64,000 bases of DNA from Microstegium vimineum (taxonomy: Eukaryota; Streptophyta; Magnoliopsida; Poales; Poaceae), in the NCBI GenBank assembly GCA_022036555.1, contig CM039131.1, positions 41,297,923 to 41,361,922 on the forward strand, in the 5' to 3' direction. Both the position numbers and the translations under genes were made by a program. Every line of letters begins with the position of its first letter. The stretch's first letter is position 1. This document shows positions 33,921-52,300 of the stretch, in pieces. The notes below the pieces were generated by a model. The model was given only the letters and a program-made list of their open reading frames with translations. It had not been told where the DNA came from and ran no database searches.

Positions 33921-34063
33921 AAAAATTATGGGCTGATTTTGACTTGGGGGTATCGGTTACCGAATCCCGTGCACGGTGTCAGTATCCCCGCGAAATATAT
34001 CATGGGTCCAAACGGAACGGATAATGCGTCGCGCGGGCGGGGTTTGTTTTTGGTTTGCTTCGT

Positions 34064-34070
34064 CTTTATA
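34064..34070 (-). promoter_or_regulatory. TATA box of the spinster-like gene
   Basis: TATAAAG on the minus strand, about 145 bp upstream of the start codon at 33920, in a GC-rich CpG-dense promoter. The leader would be about 110 bp. Confidence 0.55.
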
Positions 34071-37000
34071 GCGGAGGGTCAGCGGCGGGGAGCTGAGCTG
34101 AATATTCGGTGGATATTGATACGGGGATGGGGAAGAAGAGGCCGCGGTGGTTTCGGCCGGGAGGGGAAGGCGACGCACGCGGCCGTGGGGCTGCTGGGGG
34201 AAGGGGACGAAGGCGGGCTACGGGAGCACGAATGCTGGGTGTTGGCTGCCGGCTGGTAGGAGATTCCTTCCTCTCTCCCGAGCTTGGCTTCGCAGTTCGC
34301 ACGCTGCCCTCCGGCCTCCGGCGGCGTGGTGATGGCGACGAGGGAGACAGGCTCTAGTGGACGTGCGGGGCACGCGGCACGTGGACCAGGCTCATGGACC
34401 GGCCCCTTATCTTACTACTTGGACGCTTTTTAAATGCACGATTATAGCTGGTAGCTGAAGTACTCCGTAGTTGCAAACCCATTTAAAACTGCGGCCTCCG
34501 ATCTGCTCCATGAGAGAATGCAAAATGCACGTTCTATTTTATTTTTAAAAACCTATATATTGTATATATGATTCAGAATTACATTGCTCAGTAAAATAAA
34601 TCCTACTCCAAGATGGATTATTACCAAAAAAATCACACAAAAAACTAATTTATTTTAAAACGAAAAGTAGAAGATGTTAAAAAATTTCGCCTTTCAAAGA
34701 CCACAGGTTTCATTCTATGTAATGTAAAAAATGTGACAGGCTGTGACACCGTTGCATCGCGATCGAGTAGCGGTATTCCGCACCAGGTGCAATGATTGTG
34801 AATTGGACTGTCATCTTCTGTGTTTTACAGGTTTTTACTGCCCCCGTCTTGAGCTTGTGTTTTGGAAGTACTCCTATTTAGCGCGGCGTGTGGGCCAGGC
34901 CGCCTTGTTCACAGTGCAGTGTAGTGCAGGAGGGGACACGCTGCTTGCGGCAACGTCCCTTGCTTTTTCTTTCTTTTCCGGGTATATTTTTTTATTTATT
35001 TATTATTACCTGCGACCTTGGACCAACGACAGGGGAGATCTGTTCAGCGAGCTTGTTTAGCTCCCAACAAGAAGCCATGCTCTTGGCCCCCTATCCTACA
35101 ATTATTCCCAATCATCCCTCGAGGCATCAATCAGTATCTTCCTTATGTCTCGTGCTGTCAACAGTAGCAAACCGTCCCTTTCTCCTTGTCTTCCAAATCC
35201 CAATAATTCGAGCTATTGCTCCACCAACACCAACCCTCCACCGTTCTCAAGTGTGCGTGTGAACACAGTTCCGGCAACCCAACAAAGCAATTCGAAGCTG
35301 CTACGCCGCTGAACAGTTCCGCTCCGTGCCGTTCGGGCCCGTGCCTTGCAATGGCCGCTCGATCTGTGAGCCGTCACCGTCTAATTTTGTGTTCAGTTTA
35401 AAGTTTGAAAGGCGTGCCAAGCTTTAAACTGATTTTTCCCAGTGCGTCGCGAGAGAGACCGTGAGAGTGTTTGCTTTAGCTCACAAATGATCACTGCACG
35501 AGAGACATACTCCTACGTGCTTTGGGCACGGAAAAGTGTTGCTGCTCTACAAAACATGCGCTGCGCTCTACCCGTCACGGAATGGCCGCCGACGGCGACG
35601 TAGAATTGTAGCGGCAGCAGCTGAGCTCCGGGACCAAGAGTCACGCCTAAGTTATCTACAGGCTACCTGTTATGCTGTTGTTACCGGCCCGTTTGTTCTG
35701 TCTTCCACTCCACTTCACCATATATGCACGGCGTGCCCCGTGTGCTTTGCTAACCTAACTCGCTCAGGGATTTGAGATGGTCCAAATGCATCTTTGGTTG
35801 ACACCGAAGTGCACTACACTGCACCCTTCGTTTCGTCAAAAGAAAAAGGGAATACGCGACCCATGCGTGCATGATGAACCGTGCGCTTTTTTTGTGTACA
35901 TGCATGCATATGCATCCACTATAAAAATGGTTTATACGAGACAGTTGGCAACATTGTCCGTCTCTAGAAATTTTTTTCAGAAAAAAATATTAGCAAATTT
36001 ATTTTTAGTCACATGGGAAGACCACCATAGAAGTACTAGTACCAGTGCACCACACATGTATACCCCTTTCTACCACTCCACCACACCATCCTTTGTGATA
36101 ATACTGGATATTGTCGATTTGTATTGACTTTTATAAATCTTGTATTGAATGTTTTCACTACTAAATGATTTTAAATGAAAAAAAAATTGAACTATAGAGT
36201 TTTAGTTCGCATCGAACTTGTAGGGTGCCTCTCCATCTAGGCTCATTTAAAAAAAAACCTAAGATCTTAAAATGTAATTTAGGAACTAAATGATTTTAAA
36301 TAAAAAAAAGTTATTATCTGTAAGATTGTAAGCATGTCCTGTTCTACAACTTCGATACAATTTTTGTCTTCTAACTTTATGAAAAAAGTATATGATTTTT
36401 GTGTTGCGCCTATTTTTAAATGTGAATACATTGCTAACTGATCTAGAAATCTTAAACTTTGATTTCAAAAGCATCCTCTATTTTCAAAGATTGATGATTT
36501 CTACAGACGATTGGTGTTGTCAACAACCTCTGAAAATAGAGGGTACTTTTAGAAATTGAATTCTAGAGATGAGTTGTTTAAAATATTTCGAGAGATGGTT
36601 TTTTATAGAGCTGCATTTGTAATATAGAGCACCTATGAGCTGTTGTCTCGTTTTCTCTCCCATATCACCTCTTTCACAAGGAAGAGCTTTATGTAGCTAT
36701 TAACATATTATAAGGCTAACAACATTATGGGGGCTTTATATGCATCTAGAAGATCTAGTCTAGACATCTAAGCGCCACACATGGCGGCCAACACTGAGAG
36801 CAAAAGACGCTTTAGCTAGATTATATGAGCTTTCGATATACTGTTTTTGCTTTCCTTCGTGGCAGAAGCTTGAGTGCTTGACCTGAGCGTTCCAGGCTTA
36901 TTGGGCCTTTTTTCTAGTTTCTGGGATATAGAACATGTTTGTTTGATGTTGGCCCATGATAACTCTAGCCTGGTGAGCCTGATGGGCTGTGCATTCATCT

Positions 37001-38389
37001 TATTCGAACAAAAAGAATTTGAAAAACAAAATCATCAAAAATTACAAAGCTCATAGATCTCACGAATTAATCACAAGACCAAATTCATACGACCACAAAT
37101 CAATCACAAAGTAGAAGAACTCGTTACGGGGTAAGCCATAGGTTCCTATCTTTTGGTTAATCTTCTCTCACTTAATTTAAACTCACTTTGACACTTCTCG
37201 CTCATACTCATGTTCCTTCGGCCTTCGGCCCTTGGTTAATCATCTCTCACTTAGTTTATAATTGCATTTTTGTTCTGGCATAGCACTACTCATGTCGTGA
37301 ACTTGTGGCTTGGCCAACCAAGCTTAAGCTCATATGTGTCGTGATTTGTACGCAAATGTGTACCTATTCTTCTATCATTTTTAGAGGTGTTTAGCAGAGC
37401 TCCACACAGCTCTATATTTTGAAAAATAGTTTTGATCCTAGTTTTTCAAGCAAATGCCCAACTCCGCGAACTCCAGTGTCAAAACGTGGATCTAGCTCCA
37501 AGATCCACAAAATTCACAAAGAACCTCAAGAGGTACTCTAAAACCATTTTATAGAGTCAGTACGTGAAAAGTTACCCACCAATGCCATTGATTAGTGAAA
37601 ATGAATTGCTCATTTCTTTCTCCTTCGACTATTTTTCAATTGTCATCTTGACTATTCTGCCCTGCACCGTTTGACCCCAGCCATGGTCGTGCTGCCCCAC
37701 CTCAGTATGTGCCCTGGCCGCACCACACATGGCCGCTACTGGTGGTGCTTGACCCTCTGTTGCGCCGCGCCTGGCCTTGACGGCCCTGCTGCCGGCCACT
37801 CTCGGTCACGACCACATCGCATATGCCTCGCGCAAGCTCCGCTGCCGGCCGCGGGAACCCAAGACCCAGGGCCCAGGTCTAGACCTCCCTCGATCCCCCA
37901 CGAGCGGCGGAAGCAGCAGCGACATTCATGAGGAAAGGAAAGGGGAGAGAAAGAGATGAAGAAAGTGGGTCGACCTGTCTAAACCTAATTGGCCTGTCGT
38001 GTCAACCCGCCTGACGTGACAAGGTCTGTCTCGTCCGAGTAAGTGGTGCGACAGGGTTAACATACCGGTTTGTATAACGTATTGATGTATGTATTTCATG
38101 TATATCTAGTAGTATATAATATGCATATTAAGTATTTTGTGTAAACTTTAAGTATGGAGACCGCCAAAGCTTGTAAATAACTAGCTGCCTTCGTTCATGC
38201 TCCAAAGCCGATATCTAGTTTCGTCACCTACCACCACAGCTCCAATCAACCGCATCCAACTCCTGGTCATGTCATACCCGTGGCCACAGGTAATATCAAC
38301 CCCGATGGAGTGAGCAATTATATTATATTATTATAGGGATAAGTGATAATCCGACTAAGGAGATTTTCGGAGGAAAGTTTGCTCTCTCT
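34071..38389. other. Long spacer, no gene; repeat scraps
   Basis: About 4.3 kb without a supportable gene. 34100-34360 is GC-rich promoter flank of the spinster-like gene. At 36150-36560 there is a repeat scrap with a direct duplication of AACTAAATGATTTTAAAT and a palindrome, CCTCTATTTTCA at about 36476 and TGAAAATAGAGG at about 36541, resembling CACTA subterminal repeats. At about 37385-37560 a MITE-like GAGCTCCACACAGCTCTA segment occurs. Short open frames elsewhere show no domain. Confidence 0.4.
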
Positions 38390-38980
38390 TCAAGTTAGAC
38401 TATCTCCAATAACCATAACTTAAAATATAAAGTCTTCATGTTAGACTATCTTCAACAATTATAACCCAAAATACAACAACCATTTGTTCTTTGGTTAGCG
38501 CTATGCACAAAAAGTTTAATATACAGTTTTAGTCTTCTCCAACAATACGATTCAAAAGACAACTATTTCTTCAATTGAGTTTTTAGGAGATAGGATACTT
38601 AGATTTAGATTATGTTTTCCCTATAATCCAAAATGGGTTCTCTGAATTGATTCTCTGTGGGAGGCTGTAGATATCCTGTTGGAGACCCATTTTGGGTTTG
38701 ATGTCTTGTTTAGTTCCAAAATTATTTAGAATTTTGATACTGTAACACTTTCATTTATATTTGGTAATTATTATTCAACCATGCAGTAACTAGGCTCAAA
38801 AAAATATGTCTCACAAATTACAGATAAACTATGTAATTAGTTATTTTTATCTATAATTAATACTGCTTATATATATCTAAAGATTCGATGTGACGTGAAA
38901 TCTTGTAAAATTTTAGAATTAGAGAAAACTCAAAGACCGGGCAATGGGTGTCGTTATTGCTGGAGACAGTCAATCCTATT
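38390..38980. mobile_element. Nested MITE cluster upstream of the nicotinamidase gene
   Basis: Repeated ends of one family (TTAGACTATCTCCAATAAC at 38394, the same again at 38447, TTCTCCAACA at 38536, GTTGGAGACCC near 38680, GCTGGAGACAGTC near 38960) show several elements inserted into each other. A GGCCTTGTTTAGTTCC-family MITE sits inside at about 38700-38935, recognised by TTAGTTCCAAAATT and the TAATTAGTTATTTTTATCTA block. The cluster ends about 220 bp before the start codon at 39198. Confidence 0.6.
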
Positions 38981-39197
38981 TCTTTGTAGAGATGACAAGG
39001 ACGGATCCTCTAGCTTGCATTGGCCCATGGGCTCTGTCTGGGACACTGGGTAGTGGGTGACACATTCGCCCATTATTGAAGACAGTATATTTGATAGTCC
39101 TCGTGGACAGCTCAGTAGGAGGCGAAGCCTCATCCGATCCGCGCACGCAGCCTAGCGGGGAACAATCCCACCGGCCACCGCCCGCCGCTCAATCACC

Positions 39198-39802
39198 ATG
39201 CCGCCTCCCGCCACCACGTACACCAAGTACGAGACCCGCCGCCGAGACCCGGACCCCCGCGCGGCCGTGCTCCTTGTGATCGACGTGCAGGGCCACTTCG
39301 CGTCGCTGGCCGCCCGATCATGCCGGCCCTCGCGACCACCGTCGCGCTGTGCCGCGCGGCGGGCGTGCCCGTCGTGTACACCCGCCACGTCGACGCGGCC
39401 CCGTGCCGCCGGCCCCCGCTCGGCGAGTGGTGGCCCGGCGACCGCATCGACGCCGGTACGCTGGCCGCCGAGCTGCTCTCCGGGTGCGGCCGCGCCGAGG
39501 GGGATCTCGTGGTGGAGAAGAGCACGTACAGCGCCTTCGCCGCGGGCACGGGGTTGGAGGAGACGCTGCGGCGGATGGGCGCCGAGGAGGTGATCGTGGC
39601 GGGCGTCATGACCAACCTATGTTGCGAGACCACCGCACGAGACGCCTTCGTGAGGGGGTTCCGCGTGTTCTTCTCCGCCGACGCCACGGCCACGGTCACC
39701 CAGGACCTGCAGGAAGCCACGCTCGCCAACTTGGCGTATGGTTTCGCATACATCGTCGACTGCGAGCGCCTTGAGGTGGCGCTGGGGAAGGCGGCCAAGT
39801 GA
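39198..39802 (+). pseudogene. Nicotinamidase (isochorismatase fold) with one-base frameshift
   Basis: The family deamidates nicotinamide to nicotinic acid in the NAD salvage pathway, in the cytosol. The first frame (39198-39310) gives a leader and LLVIDVQGHFASLA with the catalytic Asp. The frame then changes at 39310-39311, where one C seems to be missing from a C run, and continues as PIMPALATTVALCRAAG, VVYTRH, GEWWPGD, VEKSTYSAF (catalytic Lys), GVMTNLCCETTARDAF (catalytic Cys) and ATLANLAYGFAYIVDCERL to a stop at 39802. All other features match plant nicotinamidases of the NIC2/NIC3 kind. Read literally, the gene is broken; the ATG at 39320 would make 160 aa without the catalytic Asp. A sequencing error is an equal alternative. 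Confidence 0.85.
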
Positions 39803-41345
39803 GTTACGTGTGACGTTGAGATCCCGATGCTCTGTAGTTTGTTCATATCTCATTTTGTAACGAAACTTTACTTAGATATCTGATGCAGTGCTGTTGTTTT
39901 GTCACATGGAGTAATGGGAGTTGCAACATCTCTAGTTCCAGGGGTAATATCTAGGCTAATGCAACCTGCTTGTATGTGTTGTGTCATCTCTCCTATCAGT
40001 TTTGTTGTCAATGAAGGCTTATTATCCGTTCAGATTTTTAACAGGTTATTGCGTCAAACCGTGCTTGTCAATAAACCTGTATTTACTCTACCGTGACAAC
40101 TGCGTATAATAATATTCTAGTACCTCAACTAGAGGTGGAAATGTTGCCGCGACGCGTCATGACTCATGCGTGCTTGATTGGCGCACCGTTCTCTTTCTTT
40201 GAGAGAAGCTCGGCATGAGTATAAATCACTATATTGAAAAGAAGATAATATTAGAATACAGTTTAAGTCTTTGACTAAATTTACCATCTGCGCCGAAATG
40301 GACCTTGGGCGCCAACGTGCTTGGCAAGGTGGGACTCTGGGAGGAAAGTATCCAGGCAGGCATTTCGATCATACTAACGGCAACTGTGCTATCGTACTTA
40401 CGGTTTACTATACATAGTAGTATACTACTGGTACTTGCTCTTGTGTTCTCAAATCTCAAGTCTCAACAATGTTTGTTCAGGAGATTCAAAGCGTTTAAGC
40501 ATCGTCGGAGCCCCAAGGAGCTGGAGGCGAAATTCGGTGAGGACAGGCCCAAGAGACCAAGGAAGAAGCGCAAGCACGCGGTGCCGGGCTGCCAGAGAAC
40601 GAGCAGGAAGCCATGAACAGGCCCAGCGCCAGAAGCGGCCCGCAGCAGGATCTCGCAGGAACAACAGGCCCAAGGAAGAGACTGACTCGTCGAGGAGAAA
40701 GGACATCGACCTGAATGCTTTATTCTGCGAGGGAAGTAGCTGGAAAGGTGCCGTTATCTCATTGAGGCTAGGACTATCAGAAAGCGAGTTTGATGGAAAT
40801 CCTCATCTTCTTGGTACTCCGTTCCAAATTATAAATTTTTGAAATGTCAAAGCAGCTTAAGATTATTTGTATAACTTTTATGGGAAAAAAGTTTCTCATC
40901 ATCCACCACACTTAGAGCTGGCTTGCCACAGCTCAGCTTTACTTAGTAAAGTTATTTTTTAGAAAATAGAAAATAACTTTATGAAAACTTTTTAGGTCAA
41001 ACTGAACTGTTTTGAAATAAATATTTGGCAAAATAATTTCACCAATAACTTTATGCATAGATGAGAGAGAGAAAGAGAGTTAAGATAAGCTACTTTTTGT
41101 CTTTTTAAAAAGATGAGAAAAATAACTTCACCCATGAAACTGTTTGAAAAAAAAAATCATAAGAGCCGTACCCTACATATTCTTAGTCAATGAAGTTGGT
41201 GTCCCTTATTCTGACTTTTAACCCTCCTCATCAACCATCATCCTCAAATTGCAATGTTATCGTCCTCACTGACCATTAACCATTACTGCCAACAACATAG
41301 GCTCCCTTAAGAGCCTCACACAAGTAACCCTACTACTCTAATCCC
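39803..41345. other. Spacer, no supported gene
   Basis: It includes the nicotinamidase 3' flank, a GC-rich Lys/Arg-coding patch at 40470-40700 with open frames in several registers that I do not recognise, and one end of a Stowaway element at about 40815 (TACTCCGTTCCAAATTATAA). Confidence 0.4.
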
Positions 41346-41640
41346 TTGAGAGCTTCAAACTTAGACAAGGCGCTAACAAGAGACATGTTAGATGGTAGCC
41401 TAGAAGATGCTCTTTTTAGACAAATTCATTTTATGATTGCTACCAACTTTGTGTCTTGTTCTATCTCTATTCGTCCTAGATCCTATAATAGGGTGGCTGA
41501 TTGCATGGCCAACCATGGTGTAGCAGCTTTTCCTGATGGAGGGTTTGTATTCTGGTGCTCGGCACCAAGCTTTGTAACTGAATTGGTCTCCGACGACATG
41601 CCTGGAGCTTGTGGTCTATAAAGCTTTCTGAGTTTAAAAA
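41346..41640 (+). pseudogene. RNase H-like domain fragment of a retroelement
   Basis: The 91-aa frame contains RPRSYNRVADCMANHGVAAF and ends FVTELVSDDMPGACGL. This matches the C-terminal part of the RVT_3/RNase H-like domain found in plant LINEs and related domesticated fragments, where the pattern is R-x-x-N-x-x-A-D-x-x-A. It is 5' truncated and followed by an A-rich tail (GAGTTTAAAAAAAAG). Confidence 0.65.
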
Positions 41641-42312
41641 AAAGTTTTGAACTCAAACTCTTACAGATAATGTGTCTGATGGATCATCTCATATTTTATA
41701 TGAAGCAACAAGTCATATTTAGTGACATATCTGTATCTTGCATGATTTATACTTAATTATATATGCTCGTTAAGTATGATCTTTCTGTGGATCCACACTA
41801 TATATTTCTCAAAGTAACAAAAAATGTAAGGAGTGAGGATGACTCCGACTAAACCCTAAACCCATGAGAATTTAACTGGATTCACGCTAAACAAAAGGCT
41901 CAAAATGATCAAAACCATACAGCAATCCCGCTCAGAATTCGAAACATATTAGTCACATGATAGAACCATGAAGATACAAAAAAAAACATATATGTACACA
42001 ATTAAATTACTCTGACATGCAGTTAGTAGGAATCAAACTTTGAATGTTGCCAAAGAAAAAAAAATGTGGCACGTCTCTGCAGTTGGCAAATTCATTTCTT
42101 AACTGCCCCCCACTACGGCACTACTAAAAATGAAACATTTACTGCCAACCCCCTCACCTCCACTTTATTCCCTGTCCTCCTCCTCTGTTTTTAAACCGCC
42201 CTTCCCTCTCCGCCTCACCACGCACGGCTCTCCCCTGTCCCCTCACGCGCAGTGCAGGACTGCAGCTGGCCACGCCCCCACACGCCGCGCCTACGCACAG
42301 TGAGTGACGACC

Positions 42313-47773
<5,461 letters not shown>

Positions 47774-49309
47774 ATGGCGTTCTGTTTGGCTGGCTAGCAG
47801 CGACTGGGCACGTACGTCTAGGTAATGCGGTGGGCGTTGTGTCGATGTACCACTGCAAATCTGTACCGACAAAACGGGGAAAATCAAATCAATCCAATGG
47901 AGAAACTGATGATGCAAGGTTCCATGAAGCTATTCGTGTAGCATAATCAACCCCCAAAAAAGGTCCTTCATGGGTGCTAACTGCTTAGTGGTTTAAACCG
48001 CAGAGAAGGGTAGTGCACATTTGAAACATTACAAAAGAGACGATGCGCTCAAGTTCTTGGCTGCGATCCAGAACACATCATGGAAGTACCAATTTCCCAA
48101 ACTCGAATCATAGCAGGAAAAAGATAAAACATAACCCTGAACAATCAGACAATGTGCTCTAACTCTTATAAAACATAAGCAAATGTATTCCCATATCTGA
48201 GTGTCTGATAACACATCTTATTAAGAGAATTGCTCAATACCGATGAACTGTTCAACTAACTCAAACTATTAACATCATGTAACGCTAACACAGCTAGACA
48301 ACATGCAGTGATAATTAGAAATTCAAAATCCACGGAGAAACGGCGCTCTAAATTAGCCCCAACACGAAATACAACATAATGTTGCAAGGCTGTGTGTTTT
48401 TATTTTATCCTTCAAACATGACTGATTGATTTCAGATTAACTACTCTTTAACAATGCATCTATCACCACAGATGGGGGCTTATACCAGATAGCATTCGTT
48501 AGCAGCAATAGATCAATCACAATACCAAAACGGTAGTGTAGCAGCCAGAAAATTCAGTTATTCACCCTAGCTCCGCCTCCAGACTCCGAGGTTCAGCAAA
48601 TCACTGCCAACAGGATCAGACACAAGAGAGAGGGCAGAGACCGATGACATTATTTTTCGCTTTGTTGATTCTTTACAAAAAATAAAAACGGGATGATTCT
48701 AGAAAGAATGTATTCCTTAACAGTTACCATACACAGAGAATTACTAGGCATCAATTACAGTTATAATTATCGTATACTGGTGTCGTCATGCATTCTTGGG
48801 ATACTTGTTTTGTGCATTACAGTTCTTGAAAAAGGAAGGTTCCCATGGAAAATGCAGCAGGTCTGCTCCAGACATGACGAAACAATAATAACCAAAGCTT
48901 CCCTACCACGTCAAGCATGTCAGAAAAGCTAAAATACAATAGAAAAACATGAACAGCCTTTAGTATTTTCCTCCAATTCACAAAGTTCAGCGAAAGCTTT
49001 TAGCCTATTATATGGCTTTATGCAGTGAATTCATGCTGTTTTTGAGCTTTAGGTCTCTCTAAAGGTATGGAAATATGTGATACAATAAAAATTTCAATAT
49101 GATATTTTCCCCAACAGATTGAGCCATTTTATAGATCACTCACCTACTGGCAAAAATACCATTACATAGCTTTATTGCACATTACATGCATCACTGTTGG
49201 AAAAGCATAGCTTTTCAGTTGCCTTTGTAAGCCAGGTGGGTGCGAATACAAGAATTTCAAATTTGAGAGCCTTCTGTGTATTATGCTAGAACAACATCAC
49301 CACCATCAT
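47774..49309. other. Convergent spacer between carboxypeptidase and AFG1 genes
   Basis: Both 3' ends point here. No gene is supported. The stretch at about 48225-48650 has a diverged duplicate at about 59850-60350, which shows that the 3' flank of the AFG1 gene was copied along with exons. Confidence 0.6.
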
Positions 49310-52300
49310 CTAGGCCTTGCAATGCAAGGGCAGCTGCTGCTGTTGCCTCAGTCTCATTTCGAAGTCCTCCAAATATTCTCTGCTGTTGATCTCTGTCAAC
49401 CTGTAAAAGCACAAGCCAAAACAGAAGGCACCAGTAAAATACGAGACTCAAGGGTTAACTGTGAATTGTGATTCGATATGGCAGGCAGAGCACTAATCTG
49501 AAATCTACGTACATCAGCTGCACACATTTGTAGTTACCTGCTAATTGTTCGATCCTTGGCAAATCCAAGCTCATTGTCCACACATAGGTCAGAGTCGTCG
49601 CTTTTCTGTGAGCGTGCAGATCTTGGTGAAAGCTTCTGTGCTTCACTAACAGTCAATATATTCTCAAACAGCTCTACTGGTCCAGCCTCGGCTGTACATA
49701 ACAGCCTTGCTTTGTTCTCATACATAACCTAAAAAATCATTCAGTATTTCAAGATAACAAAATGTAGGCTGTAGTATGCAAAATCCACTGGCGGAGAACT
49801 TTAGAATTCAGACAGTCTCGATATTTTCAAACAGCTCTACTGGTCCAGCCTTGGCTGTACAAGCCTTGCTTTGTTCTCGTACATAACCTAAAAAATCATT
49901 CAGTATTTGAAGATAATAAAACGTAGGCTGTAGTATGCAAAATCCATTGGCGGAGAACTTCAGAATTCAGACTGAGGGAAAATACATTTCTGTTGTTTAT
50001 ATTCAAGTATCTAATGTTTAAGTATGAGGGACTACTGCATGTAATCAGATCTATTCTATGATAGAACCTCCTTAAGGTAAGCACACTGAATATTGAATTT
50101 TTAAGGTGTCCTGAGTTCAAACACACAACAAATAGTTGTCTGCACACTGCATAAAAAAATAGCTGTCTGCACATATTTAGGCTGAGACAAACTTAAACAT
50201 AATAAAGTGAGAAACAAGGACCATACATCAATCAGTGTGACAAACCGATAAGCTGCTGTTCTGTTACTAGACCCAAACTTTGGAACACCGTCAAGTGCCA
50301 GGGTGTGAAATTTTTCTGTAAGGCAATAATTGGTTATCAGTTAACAGCTAATGTCAAGTCCAAAATAATCAGGCAGCAATATACTTACTAAAGAGTCCAA
50401 AGTAATCTGCTGCACCTAAAGGTCTATCACAAAGATCTTCAAAAGGAAAATATGCACAACCATTTGCTCCCAGGGAAATCTGCAAAATCTTTGTTAAGTA
50501 ATAAAAAATAATGTGTTTTAGTGGTATGTTTTTGAATACTTCTACCATACCTGTAATTTCCTTCCCATAATTACTTCAACAGTTTGTGGGCTGGGTTTCT
50601 CATCTCCAATTAAAGACTGGAGCTTCTGTTTCAGAAGCGTACTGTAATGTTTTCCGACAAAATAGAAACCTTGTTCAGCCTGCTCAGACATCAGTTCAAC
50701 GATGTCAGACAAGGGAAGGGGGAAGAATCCAAGGGCTACTAGCTTGCAGAAGATGGTAACATACAGAACCCAGTTGACGATAGTCCACCGCAGATCCAAT
50801 GGGGTGCACGATGCACCTTTCCTGCAATGGTCCACAAAAGTAAAGACCAACATATGCTTAATGGGCCATGCATAGAAATTCATAAATGTAAAACAACTCG
50901 TACTTTCAAGGTGTCAATAAATGGCAAGAAAAGGTCCCTTTGTAAGCCACCTTCATAAAGCTTATCTGGAGCACGGTTAGAAGTCGAAACAAGAATCTGA
51001 GCACAAAACATGTAAATAAATCCAAGTCAAAAGTTGATGCATTGTATAGATAACCTGAGTATTTTAGTTCCATAAGAAAATGGAAGAAAATAGTAGCCAC
51101 ATACAACGCCTTTGCTGAACAATTGTCTGAACAGCCGGTTCAGAATCATAGCATCAGCAACATCAGTTACCTGTGCAGTATAGTTGGGCTTGTTACAAAC
51201 ATATATATATTATTAGAATACTATTAATATAGTATGTAAAATAAGTATGACCATATACTCTATGTATACTTGCATACTTCATATACAAAGTACCATAGAT
51301 AGTTTAGTATGATCATATACTTTATGTATATATACTTCGTCCTTCGTCGGTTCATATACATCATAAATCTAAAGATACACAGGTGGGAGTAACTACACGC
51401 ACGAGTAAAAAGGAGTTTCCAGTTTCCATATATATATAGGACATTGGCAGAATATTTAAACTCAGAAAAGTATACCATAAACTCATCAATACATAATATG
51501 ATGGCCTCATCTGAAATCTCAGCTGCTACAACATCAAGGGGATCTGAAACACCTTTATGCATCTGCATATAGACAAGATCAAGGATAAGTGTCATGACAA
51601 CAATTATCGTATCTTCCTGGAGCTTGGAACAGGGTACTTCTGAAGGCAGTTTGCACAAATAAACAAATTACCTGAAGATGACTATGTACATTCAACATGA
51701 AATCGTGAAAGTGAATACGTTTTTTCCTCCAATTAGATGGACTGCTAAGACAAAACCATATTAGTTCTCTAAAGTGAAGAATTCATATAAGTACCACCAT
51801 TTTGTCTAAATATTATTGTAAAGCCATGAGATATGTATGAAACTCCGTTATTTCAAGATTATTTGTAACAAATTATCTTTCTGAATGTATAAAATGACAA
51901 GAAAGACATGCCAGCATTTCATTCTTTCCATCTATTTTTTCAATCAACAAGAGAAATATGACAGGATTTCTGTTGGTCACAGGCACTACAGGTTCCAACT
52001 AAAAATTGAGAACTGTGAAGGCATCAAGCACAAATTTTGGTTATTTGCTTATTTTCATCTAAGCCATTTATCCTGGGAGTCCATACATTGCCATAGCCCT
52101 GCATTGCATAAATTTTGTGATATGTTCTAAGACAGTGCTGGGATGTAATCAGGGAAGATTTATAAACTGCTGACCAATCCCAAAATCAAAACGCCTCACA
52201 AATTTCCACTAATGATTCAGTCATTACCTTAGTGACTATATTCACATTGAATGATTTCAATCCAATTTCTTAATCTAGTTTTGCTCTTAGATTCTGAAAA

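Noticed and set aside
34743..35262. Two overlapping plus-strand ORFs of 105 and 124 aa
   Set aside because: No domain, no codon bias, and overlapping frames in a spacer with no promoter signal.
39320..39802. A functional 160-aa isochorismatase starting at ATG 39320
   Set aside because: It would lack the catalytic Asp and first strand, which are present just upstream in another frame; a frameshifted full-length gene explains the data better.
40305..40842. Basic Lys/Arg-rich ORFs
   Set aside because: Open frames exist in several registers on both strands, no start or domain is convincing, and no splice model links them to a gene.
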